From NCBI RefSeq assembly GCF_001304695.1, contig NZ_JFAQ01000054.1, forward strand, positions 1 to 41,608: a stretch of DNA of 41,608 nt, given 5' to 3'. The stretch comes from Xanthomonas axonopodis (lineage in GTDB: Bacteria > Pseudomonadota > Gammaproteobacteria > Xanthomonadales > Xanthomonadaceae). Positions 18,703-25,678 of this stretch are shown here, in pieces. Every line of letters begins with the position of its first letter. Positions within the stretch are counted from its first letter, which is position 1. Made by a program: the position numbers and the translations under genes. The notes below the pieces were generated by a model. The model did no database searches and was not told where the DNA came from. It saw nothing but the letters and a program-made list of their open reading frames with translations.

Positions 18703-19218
18703 TCAGTCCGCCAGCTCGGCGGCCGGCAGCTGGGCAAGCGTGTCGTTGCCCAGCACGGCATCGGCATCGAGCAGGATCACGAAGCGCTCGCCGATCTTGC
18801 CCATGGCGTGGATGAAGTCACGCGCGATGCCGGCGCCGAAGCTGGGCGTGTCGACGATGTCGGAGGGCGCAATGTCCAGCACTTCGCTGACCGCATCCAC
18901 CAAGAGCCCGAGCACTTGATGCAGCTCACCATGCGCGATCTCCACGATCACGATGCAGCTGCGCTTGGTGATCGTGCTGGCGTTGCGGCCGAAACGTTGC
19001 TGCAGGTCGACCACCGGCACCACTGCACCGCGCAGATTGATCACCCCGCGCAACGCTGGCGGCATCATCGGCACATCGGTCGGCACGCGGTATTCGATGA
19101 TTTCCTTGATGCCCAGGATGCCCAGGCCGAACATCTCCCGGCCCAGCAGAAAGGTCAGGTATTGCTGTGGTGCCGTCGATGAGGGCACCTCGTGGTTGGT
19201 TGCAGGGCGCGCTTGCAT
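18703..19218 (-). CDS. cheW: chemotaxis coupling protein CheW
   Basis: A 171-residue adaptor linking receptor to CheA. The CheW fold begins at about residue 18 (QQYLTFLLGREMFGLGILGIKEII), with the conserved LRGVINLRGAVVPVVDLQQRFG and the C-terminal VDAVSEVLDI and MGKIGERFVILLDAD. The ATG at 19218 follows GAGGAG at ideal spacing and gives a short N-terminal tail; longer readings add low-complexity proline-rich sequence. It is 10 bases downstream of the receptor gene. Single CheW domain, intact. Confidence 0.94.
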   Translation of the reverse strand: MQARPATNHEVPSSTAPQQYLTFLLGREMFGLGILGIKEIIEYRVPTDVPMMPPALRGVINLRGAVVPVVDLQQRFGRNASTITKRSCIVIVEIAHGELHQVLGLLVDAVSEVLDIAPSDIVDTPSFGAGIARDFIHAMGKIGERFVILLDADAVLGNDTLAQLPAAELAD

Positions 19219-19228
19219 CGTCGGCTCC

Positions 19229-21385
19229 TCAGAAGCTGGCGAATTGCGATTCGTCGATCGCATCGGCGGTGGCGGCCACGGCACTGAGCTGGCGTACGCT
19301 GGTGCGTCGCGGCGGCGCGCTGCTCACAACGGCAGGCGCATGCGCTGCGATTCTGCGTGGTGCCCGCCTGCTGCTGCCCGACGTGGCGCCACGGCCGCCG
19401 TTGCCCAGCCGGAAGAAGCCCATCAGCTGCTGCAGCTGTTCGGCCTGCGCGCTCATCTCTTCCGAGGTGGCGGCCAGTTCTTCGGCATTGGCGGCGGCCG
19501 ATTGGGTGGTCTGGTTCAACTGGCCCACGGCGGTATTGATCTGGCTGACACCGGCGGTCTGTTCTTCGGAAGCGGCGGCGATTTCCTGCACCAGGTCAGA
19601 GGTGCGGCGGATCGAAGGCACCATCTCGCCGAGCACGCGGCCGGCGCTTTCGACCAGTTCCACGCTGGAGCCGGCCACTTCGCCGATTTCCTGCGCAGCG
19701 ATCTGGCTGCGCTCGGCCAGCTTGCGCACTTCGGCGGCGACCACGGCAAAGCCCTTGCCGTGTTCGCCGGCACGCGCCGCTTCGATGGCGGCATTGAGCG
19801 CCAGCAGGTTGGTCTGATACGCGATGTCGTCGATGATGCCGATTTTCTTGGCGATCTCCTTCATCGCCACCACGGTGGCGCGCACGGTATCGCCGCCGTC
19901 GGCCGCTTCGCTGGCGGCCTTGGCCGCCATGCTGTCGGTGACGCGCGCGTTTTCGGTGTTCTGTGCGATGGAGGCGGTCATCTGCTCCAGCGAGGCGCTG
20001 GTTTCTTCCACGCCGGCCGCCTGTTCGCTGGCGGCCTGGGCCAGCGCCTGAGCGGTGGCGCTGACCTCTTCCGATGCACTGGCCAGGTTTTCGGCATTGC
20101 GGTTGACCTCGTCGACGATCTCGGTGAGGCGGCTCATGGTGGTGTTGACGTAGCGCTGCATGTCGGCGAATGCGCCTTCGTAGCGGCCTTCCACGGTGTG
20201 GGTGAGGTCGCCTTCGGCCATCGCGCCCATGACCTGGATCACTTCGGAAATGCTGCGCAGGTTGCCGCGCGCGCGCTCCACGGTGTCGTTGATGAAGGCC
20301 TTCTTGCCCGGCAGCTGCGCCAGCGGTGCGTCGAAGTTGCCGCGGCCGAATTCGGCCACCACGCCCATCGCCAGCTTCTTGACCGCGATATGCGCACCCA
20401 CCATCTGGTTGATGCCCAGCGCCATGCTGCGGAAGTCGCCATCGAAGCGGCTGCTGTCGATGACCACATCGATGTCGCCGGCTTCATGTTCGGCCGACAT
20501 GTGGTTGATCTCGGCGATCAGGCCGGTGAGGTTGCCGCGCACCTGTTCGATGGTGTCGTTGATGAAGCGCTTCTTGCCCGGCAGCAACGGCAGCTGTGCG
20601 GTGAAGTTGCCGCGGCCGAATTCGCTGACGCAGGCAATCGCCTGTTTCTTGACCGCGATATGGCTGGCCACCATCGCGTTGATGCTTTCGGCCATGCGAC
20701 GGAAATCGCCGGTGAAGCGCTGGGTGTCGATGACCACATCGATATCGCCGGCATCGTGCTCGGCCGACATGCGATTGACCTCGGCGACCATGCCGGTGAG
20801 GTTGCCGCGGATCTGGTCCACCACCTCGTTGAGGAAGGCCTTCTTGCCCGGCAGGCGCTCGAGTTCGGCGGCAAAATTGCCCCGGCCGAACTCTGCGACG
20901 CATGTCATCGCTTGCTTGTTCACGGCGATATGGCTGGCGACCATGCGGTTGATGCCATCGCCCATGGTGCGGAAATCGCCATCGAAGCGCGCCACATCGA
21001 TGCGCGCGTCGATCTGCCCGGCATCGTGTTCGCGAGAAACGCGGTTGATTTCCTCGTTGACGTGGCGGATGCCGCTCTGCACCTTGCGCAGCCCGCGCAG
21101 GACATCGCTGGCCTGGTCGTCGCGCACTTGCGGCAGCGCCACGTCGAAGTTACCGCGCGAGAACGCGTCCAGCGTGGTGGTGGCCATCTCCAGCGACGCG
21201 CTGGCGATACGGATTGCCCAGACCAGCAAGGCGCCGCTGATCAATGCTGCAACGATGCTGGTACCCAGCAAGGCCGCGTGCGAGAGCGTCAGCGCCACGC
21301 CGGCGACGACCACGACAACGGGCAGGGCGATTGCAAGCGCGGCGGTGAACCACAACTGCGTAGCGATCGGGAGACGGTGTGACAT
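19229..21385 (-). CDS. methyl-accepting chemotaxis protein with three 90-residue repeats and no periplasmic sensor
   Basis: A 718-residue receptor. Two membrane helices (about residues 11-33 and 38-58) are joined by only a few residues, so there is no periplasmic ligand domain. Three consecutive 90-residue units follow (about 113-202, 203-292, 293-382), each with [22 protein letters not shown] and EFGRGNF...LPGKK.FIND. These look like a poly-HAMP array. Next comes a further HAMP-like linker ([19 protein letters not shown]) and the MCP signalling domain with the tip [28 protein letters not shown] split across both arms of the hairpin. The C-terminal tail is basic and proline/alanine-rich, ending DESQFASF, which might tether adaptation enzymes. 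The signal is probably cytoplasmic or membrane-derived. Confidence 0.94.
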   Translation of the reverse strand: MSHRLPIATQLWFTAALAIALPVVVVVAGVALTLSHAALLGTSIVAALISGALLVWAIRIASASLEMATTTLDAFSRGNFDVALPQVRDDQASDVLRGLRKVQSGIRHVNEEINRVSREHDAGQIDARIDVARFDGDFRTMGDGINRMVASHIAVNKQAMTCVAEFGRGNFAAELERLPGKKAFLNEVVDQIRGNLTGMVAEVNRMSAEHDAGDIDVVIDTQRFTGDFRRMAESINAMVASHIAVKKQAIACVSEFGRGNFTAQLPLLPGKKRFINDTIEQVRGNLTGLIAEINHMSAEHEAGDIDVVIDSSRFDGDFRSMALGINQMVGAHIAVKKLAMGVVAEFGRGNFDAPLAQLPGKKAFINDTVERARGNLRSISEVIQVMGAMAEGDLTHTVEGRYEGAFADMQRYVNTTMSRLTEIVDEVNRNAENLASASEEVSATAQALAQAASEQAAGVEETSASLEQMTASIAQNTENARVTDSMAAKAASEAADGGDTVRATVVAMKEIAKKIGIIDDIAYQTNLLALNAAIEAARAGEHGKGFAVVAAEVRKLAERSQIAAQEIGEVAGSSVELVESAGRVLGEMVPSIRRTSDLVQEIAAASEEQTAGVSQINTAVGQLNQTTQSAAANAEELAATSEEMSAQAEQLQQLMGFFRLGNGGRGATSGSSRRAPRRIAAHAPAVVSSAPPRRTSVRQLSAVAATADAIDESQFASF
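20299..21048 (-). repeat. triple 270-bp in-frame tandem repeat inside the mcp gene
   Basis: Similar segments recur every 270 bases; for example CCGACATG at 20494 and 20764 marks the same point of adjacent units. Each unit encodes 90 residues. The units are diverged but keep long identical stretches such as GAATTCGG...GGCAACTT and the LPGKK region. Domain duplication is the likely origin; boundaries are approximate. Confidence 0.8.
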
Positions 21386-21451
21386 GACGATAGCTTCCTG
21401 GGGTCAGGTAACGACAAACGACGGTGCGTACGGGAGTGATGGCGCGGGCGT

Positions 21452-23461
21452 TCAGGCCGCCAACGCATCCTGGTTGGGATGCAACTGCTGAATCAGGCTG
21501 GGCACATCCAAAATCAGTGCGACATCGCCGCTTCCCAGAATGCTCGAGCCGCTGATGCCTTTGACCTGCGCAAAGACCTTGGACAGCGGCTTGATCACCG
21601 TCTGCCATTCGCCGAGCAGGGTGTCCACCACCAGGCCAAAACGCTGCGCGCCCTGGCGGATCACCACGATGCTTTCGCGCGCCGGCGTCTTGCCGCCCAG
21701 CGCGAACAGTTTGCGCAGGCGCACGTAGGGCAACACGCTGCCGCGCAGGTCGATGTAGTCGCTGGCGTAGTCGGGGATGAACTCCACGCACTCTTCGACC
21801 ACATCCAGCGGCACCACGAAGACCGATTTGCCCACGCCGACCTGGAAGCCGTTGATGATGGCCAGCGTCAGCGGCAGGCGCACCGAGATGGTGGTGCCCA
21901 CGCCGGCGGCGCTGTCGATGTCGACCGTGCCGCGCAGTGCGGTGATGTTGCGCTTGACCACGTCCATGCCCACGCCGCGCCCGGACAGATTGGTGACCTT
22001 TTCCGCAGTGGAAAACCCCGGTTCGAAGATCATCGCGAAGACGTCGCGGTCGCTGAGTTGGCGGCCTGGTTCGATCAGGCCACGTTCGAGCGCCTTGGCC
22101 AGGATGCGGTCGCGGTTCAAGCCGCCACCGTCGTCGGTGATCTGGATGACGATGCTGCCGGAGTCGTGATATGCGTTGAGCCCGACGGTGCCGCGCGCAG
22201 GCTTGCCGCGCGCCACCCGCACGTCTGCCGGCTCGATGCCGTGGTCCATCGCATTGCGCACCAGATGGGTGAGCGGGTCGCCGATCTTTTCCACCACCGA
22301 CTTGTCCAATTCGGTGTCTTCGCCGGCCACCACCAGCGCGATGTCCTTGCCGAGTTCGCGGGCCACGTCGTGCACCACGCGCTGGAAGCGGCTGAAGGTG
22401 CCGCCGATCTTGACCATGCGCAGCTGCAACGCGCTTTCGCGCACGTCTTCGACCAGGCCAGCCAGGATCGAGGCCGATTCCAGCAACTGCGCATCGCCGG
22501 TGCGTTGCGCATTGGCACTGGTGCTGGACACGGCGATGATGAGTTCGCCGACCAGATCGATCATGCGATCGAGCTTGTCGGCGTCCACGCGGATGGAGCG
22601 CGCGTCGGCGCTGCGCGCGGCAGCGTCCGGCGCGGCACGGCCTGGGGCCGAAGCGGCGCTGGGGACTGCAGCAAGCGACTTGTTCGGCGCGGGGCTGGCT
22701 GCCATCTCGACGGTGAGCAATTCAGCGGCATCCGATGGCGCCGGAACCGACACGATCTCCAGATCGCAATCGTCGCGGACGAATTCGAACACCTCTTCGA
22801 TGGCGGCGCGGTCGGCATCGCTGCGCAGCAGGATCTGAAAACCAAGGTAGTTGGCTTCCGGGTCGAGGTCGTCGAATGCCGGCAGCTGGCTGATGTCGGT
22901 GTTGATCGATTCGACCGAGCCCAGGCTGCGCAGGTTGCGAATCAGCTTGAGCGGCGAATTGCCGAAGCGCAGCGCGTCGGCAAACAGTTTCAGGGTGATG
23001 CGCCAGTAACCGCTCTGCTTTTCCGGTGCGCCTTGCGCAACGGCGGCTGCAGTGACGCCGCAGGCGCTGCGTTGCAGATACGTCTGCAATTGCGCCAGCA
23101 GCGGCTCGGCTTCGGCGGCCAGCGCGACCGGGTCGGCGTGGCTCGGGTCTGCGGCGGTTTCCACCAGGGCATGGATATGGTCGCAGCACACCAGCAGCAG
23201 CCCGATCAGTTCCGAGCTCAAGCTCAGCGCTTGGTCGCGGACCAGATCCAGCACGCTTTCGACCACATGGGTGAAGCCGACCAGCTGCGGCAGGTCGAAC
23301 AGGCCACCTGAGCCCTTGATGGTGTGCGCGGCGCGGAAGATGGCATTGACCGCATCCGGCGACGGTTCGCCCCGCTCGGCTTCGAGCAGATGCCGTTCCA
23401 TGTCTTCGAGCAGGTCCCGGCTCTCGGCCAGGAAGGTCTGCATCAGCTGGTTCATGTCCAT
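21452..23461 (-). CDS. cheA: chemotaxis histidine kinase CheA
   Basis: A 669-residue kinase. The Hpt domain has phosphorylatable His46 in AAHTIKGSGG. A second domain around residues 150-270 (YWRITLKLFADALRFGNSP, then VFEFVRDDCDLEIVSVP) probably docks the response regulators. It is followed by an alanine/proline linker, the dimerisation domain (VDADKLDRMIDLVGELIIAVS), the ATPase with HLVRNAMDHGIE, DDGGGL and FEPGFSTAEKVTNLSGRGVGMDVV, and a C-terminal CheW-like domain to 669. It phosphorylates CheB and presumably the REC-EAL protein. ATG at 23461; one at 23455 is equally possible. It follows the STAS gene by 18 bases and precedes mcp by 66. Confidence 0.95.
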   Translation of the reverse strand: MDMNQLMQTFLAESRDLLEDMERHLLEAERGEPSPDAVNAIFRAAHTIKGSGGLFDLPQLVGFTHVVESVLDLVRDQALSLSSELIGLLLVCCDHIHALVETAADPSHADPVALAAEAEPLLAQLQTYLQRSACGVTAAAVAQGAPEKQSGYWRITLKLFADALRFGNSPLKLIRNLRSLGSVESINTDISQLPAFDDLDPEANYLGFQILLRSDADRAAIEEVFEFVRDDCDLEIVSVPAPSDAAELLTVEMAASPAPNKSLAAVPSAASAPGRAAPDAAARSADARSIRVDADKLDRMIDLVGELIIAVSSTSANAQRTGDAQLLESASILAGLVEDVRESALQLRMVKIGGTFSRFQRVVHDVARELGKDIALVVAGEDTELDKSVVEKIGDPLTHLVRNAMDHGIEPADVRVARGKPARGTVGLNAYHDSGSIVIQITDDGGGLNRDRILAKALERGLIEPGRQLSDRDVFAMIFEPGFSTAEKVTNLSGRGVGMDVVKRNITALRGTVDIDSAAGVGTTISVRLPLTLAIINGFQVGVGKSVFVVPLDVVEECVEFIPDYASDYIDLRGSVLPYVRLRKLFALGGKTPARESIVVIRQGAQRFGLVVDTLLGEWQTVIKPLSKVFAQVKGISGSSILGSGDVALILDVPSLIQQLHPNQDALAA

Positions 23462-23479
23462 GCGCGCGTCACCAGTCCG

Positions 23480-23809
23480 TTAGTGAATTCGTTCGCCCAG
23501 GCCTGCAACCGCATGCGGGTACAGGGCCTCGAGCAGGCCGAGCAGTTCGATGACATCGACCACGGCGCGGCTGGAATCGGTCAGCGAAAACGGGCGGCCA
23601 TCGGCCTGGATCGCCTGCTTGGTGGCCAGCAACAATTGCAGGCCGGTGGTATCGATCTCGCTGACGGCGGCCAGATCCAGATGCAATCCACCCGGATGCA
23701 GCAAGGCCGGCTGCAGCAACGGCTTGAGCTCGGCGGCGCGGCGAATGGTCATCTCACCCTCCAGGGCAAGTGTCAGCGGCGCGGGTAGATCGGACAGTGG
23801 CGTGTTCAT
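23480..23809 (-). CDS. STAS-domain protein at the head of the chemosensory operon
   Basis: A 109-residue single STAS domain: LALEGEMTIRRAAELKPLL, then LDLAAVSEIDTTGLQLLLATKQAI, the usual core with the SxxIDTTGLQ loop. STAS proteins of this kind are anti-anti-sigma-like switches; those in chemosensory operons are thought to modulate kinase or partner-protein interaction. The residue at the normal phosphorylation position is Asp/Thr (IDTTG) rather than the typical Asp-Ser, so phosphorylation is uncertain. ATG at 23809 is preceded by TGAGG. First gene of the operon, 112 bases downstream of a sigma-28-like promoter. No serine kinase partner is seen nearby. Confidence 0.85.
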   Translation of the reverse strand: MNTPLSDLPAPLTLALEGEMTIRRAAELKPLLQPALLHPGGLHLDLAAVSEIDTTGLQLLLATKQAIQADGRPFSLTDSSRAVVDVIELLGLLEALYPHAVAGLGERIH

Positions 23810-24287
23810 CGGTGCCTCAAGCGGTGCGATGGCGCACGGGTGCGCGCCATGGCTTGGGAAGGTCGCGACGGCGCGGGTGTGTGTGAGCAACGCTGCACAC
23901 GGCCATGCCGGTCTATGCAGGTATCGGCGCCTCTTGGAAATATTTAGGCAAAATTCAGCGCGATGACGGATTTGCGAAGCCCGTCACCGCCTGCGGATTA
24001 ATTGCTCAGCTTTGTCGGAAGCAAGCTCAGGGAGACTGTTCGGGCCTGTCTTGTTGGACAGTTCGCCCCGTTCCGGCACGGCGTGGCAGGTGACGCTCCT
24101 ACTTGCTCGCGCGCGTAAGGCGCCGGCAGGCTCTTTGTCTGCGCCGGATGCGTGGCGCGATGGCTGCCATAGACCGGCCAGCGCGATCAGGCAGGGGGCT
24201 CGCCTGCCTGGTCGCTCTTCACACGGATGGTCGCGCTCGGTGCGGTCGCCGCTTGCGGGCGCCGCAGTGCCTCAGCCCGGTCACAAT
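23810..24287. other. intergenic region upstream of the che operon
   Basis: No gene seen. It contains the sigma-28-like promoter of the che operon (23921-23946) and a hairpin at 24183-24215 whose 13-bp arms have one mismatch. The hairpin lies downstream, in minus-strand sense, of the truncated mfd copy and could be that gene's former terminator. Confidence 0.5.
23921..23946 (-). promoter_or_regulatory. sigma-28 (FliA)-type promoter of the chemosensory operon
   Basis: On the minus strand the sequence reads TAAA, 14 bases, GCCGATAC. The FliA consensus is TAAA-N15-GCCGATAA, so the -10 has seven of eight matches and the spacer is one base short. It faces the STAS-cheA operon, whose first ATG is 112 bases downstream. 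Flagellar/chemotaxis genes are the normal targets of this sigma factor. Confidence 0.6.
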
Positions 24288-24373
24288 GCCGCCAACAGGC
24301 CGCGTGCCGCATTGAAACGGTCGGCGCCTTCGGGCATCGGCAGTTTGATGCGCAGTTTGTCAGGGCCATCCAT
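24288..24373 (-). pseudogene. duplicated 3' end of mfd
   Basis: These 86 bases differ from the true mfd end at 25695-25780 at only two positions. They encode the same final peptide (GPDKLRIKLPMPEGADRF and onward), finishing with its own TGA at 24285-24287 instead of the LAPG-stop of the intact gene. Weaker similarity (CCCGGT) continues a few bases further. It has no start or upstream part, so it is a fragment left by duplication, insertion or recombination. Confidence 0.85.
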
Positions 24374-24414
24374 CGCAGCAGAGGCAAACGCACGCCATCG
24401 ACTCCAAGAACGAC

Positions 24415-24699
24415 GTGGCGATCGATGAAGCCTTGAAGCGGATTGCCAGCAGCGCCAGCACGCATGCCCTGATCCAGCGCGGCCGTGAACACCTGGAAGC
24501 CAAGGCCATGCAGGAAGCGCAGGAACAGGTCGGCGTACGCCAGGCGTTGGCAATGGACATGCCGGCAGAAGTGCAAACCAGCCGCGGCCCGGTGATGGTG
24601 ATGACGCTGCCGCAGTTTGCTCATGGACCGATGATGCAGGGCGGGCCGCAGGGTGGCGACGGTGGAGGCGACGGTGGAGGCGATGGAGGAGGCGCATGA
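24415..24699 (+). CDS. unrecognised protein fragment with Gly-rich tail
   Basis: From GTG at 24415 this is a 94-residue frame; the same frame is open back to the end of the mfd fragment (codons for HAIDSKNDVAIDEALKR), suggesting it is the truncated end of a longer protein. The body is helical and charged (ASTHALIQRGREHLEAKAMQEAQEQ), followed by PQFAHGPMMQGGP and a tail of Gly-Gly-Asp-Gly repeats. It stops at a TGA that falls inside the first unit of a 9-bp repeat; without that TGA it would read Gly-Ala-Gly units to a stop at 24780. I recognise no family. It may be the C-terminus of a secreted or DNA-processing protein whose front part was lost. Confidence 0.45.
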   Translation: MAIDEALKRIASSASTHALIQRGREHLEAKAMQEAQEQVGVRQALAMDMPAEVQTSRGPVMVMTLPQFAHGPMMQGGPQGGDGGGDGGGDGGGA

Positions 24700-24780
24700 G
24701 GCGCAGGAGGCGCAGGAGGCGCAGGAGGCGCAGGAGGCGCAGGAGGCGCAGGAGGCGCAGGAGGCGGAGGAGGCGGTTGA
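24691..24780. repeat. 9-bp VNTR, ten units of GGCGCAGGA
   Basis: Ten consecutive nonamers: one variant (GGCGCATGA), seven perfect GGCGCAGGA, then GGCGGAGGA and GGCGGTTGA. On the plus strand in the frame of the upstream ORF it encodes Gly-Ala-Gly units. The unit length is a multiple of three, so copy-number change alters tail length without shifting the frame. Confidence 0.95.
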
Positions 24781-24827
24781 ATCGGCCGCTCGTGCAGCGC
24801 ATCGACTTTTTTGAGAGGAACAACACA

Positions 24828-25475
24828 ATGGATTTACAGGGCAGAGTTGTCTTCGCCGACGCTGATGCCGCGGTGAAGGCATCCAATCAGGCATTGCAGG
24901 AAGCGATCGATGTCCTGGCCACCTTGATTGCCGTGCAACAGCGAGCAGAGCACAGCCTGGAAGATCTGGTCCGGCACCAGCTGCAGCTATTACAGAGCGC
25001 GGTCAACGGCGCCGATCAACGTATCAACCGGGTGGTGGAGAACGCGCTCCCACGTCTGACGCAATTGAGCAATCAGGCGTTGACGCAAACGCTGGAACCG
25101 GCCGCTGCTCGGTTCACCAAGAAGATGGTCGATGCAGGGCAGACGCTGGAGCATGCCACCTATCGGTATGCGCAAGCACAGCACAGCCTGGAAGCAACGG
25201 CGACGCGACGCATGTGGATCGGATTGGCTGCGATGGCCGTCGGGGCAATCATGTGCCTTGCGGCGGTAGGCTACGCAGTCAAGGCAGCCCAACCCATTCT
25301 GGCCGACGCCAAGCAGCGCCGCGCGGAGATCGCCTATCTGGACCGCGTAGCCCGCGCAAATATCGTTCCCTGCGACGAAAACAGGCTGTGCGCCGAGTTA
25401 GAGAAGAAAGGGCGGCGATATGGTGATCGCGGTCAGTATCGTGAAATCACGCTTCGCAAATCTACTTCGCAGTAA
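24828..25475 (+). CDS. unrecognised coiled-coil protein with one membrane helix
   Basis: A 215-residue protein with a good ribosome site (GAGAGGA) before the ATG at 24828. Residues 1-125 are almost wholly helical and rich in Gln, Ala and Glu, so probably coiled coil (ALQEAIDVLATLIAVQQRAEH). One clear membrane helix spans 129-151, followed by a basic 64-residue tail with two cysteines (PCDENRLCAELEKKG) and RRYGDRGQYREITLR. The overall design resembles accessory mobilisation proteins of the MobB type, but I see no diagnostic motif and do not assign it. It lies inside the segment bracketed by the two mfd ends, downstream of the Gly-rich ORF, and its base composition is somewhat lower in GC than its neighbours. 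Confidence 0.7.
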   Translation: MDLQGRVVFADADAAVKASNQALQEAIDVLATLIAVQQRAEHSLEDLVRHQLQLLQSAVNGADQRINRVVENALPRLTQLSNQALTQTLEPAAARFTKKMVDAGQTLEHATYRYAQAQHSLEATATRRMWIGLAAMAVGAIMCLAAVGYAVKAAQPILADAKQRRAEIAYLDRVARANIVPCDENRLCAELEKKGRRYGDRGQYREITLRKSTSQ

Positions 25476-25678
25476 ATGCCGACGAAGATATCCGATTCCA
25501 GCGAGGTCGGATCAATCTGCATCTGGATCGTCTCTTCGATGGTGGGCCCGGGTTCCTCCATGCGGACTGCGTGCTGTTGCGCCAACCGCCAGCGCTTGCG
25601 TGACCCCCAGGCGAGTGATTTCTCAATCGTTGGACCGGCTGCGCACGTGCAGCCGTAGTTGCAGACGTGACTGCGGCT

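Noticed and set aside
18953-21382. 809-codon plus-strand frame opposite the chemoreceptor
   Set aside because: Its apparent repeats ([10 protein letters not shown]-like) are the antisense image of the receptor's 270-bp repeats.
24691-24780. Possible CRISPR-like array
   Set aside because: Units are 9 bp, directly adjacent and without spacers; this is a VNTR.
24696-24827. Arg-rich and Leu-rich frames across the 9-bp repeat
   Set aside because: They are simple translations of the VNTR in other frames. The real downstream gene starts at 24828 with its own ribosome site.
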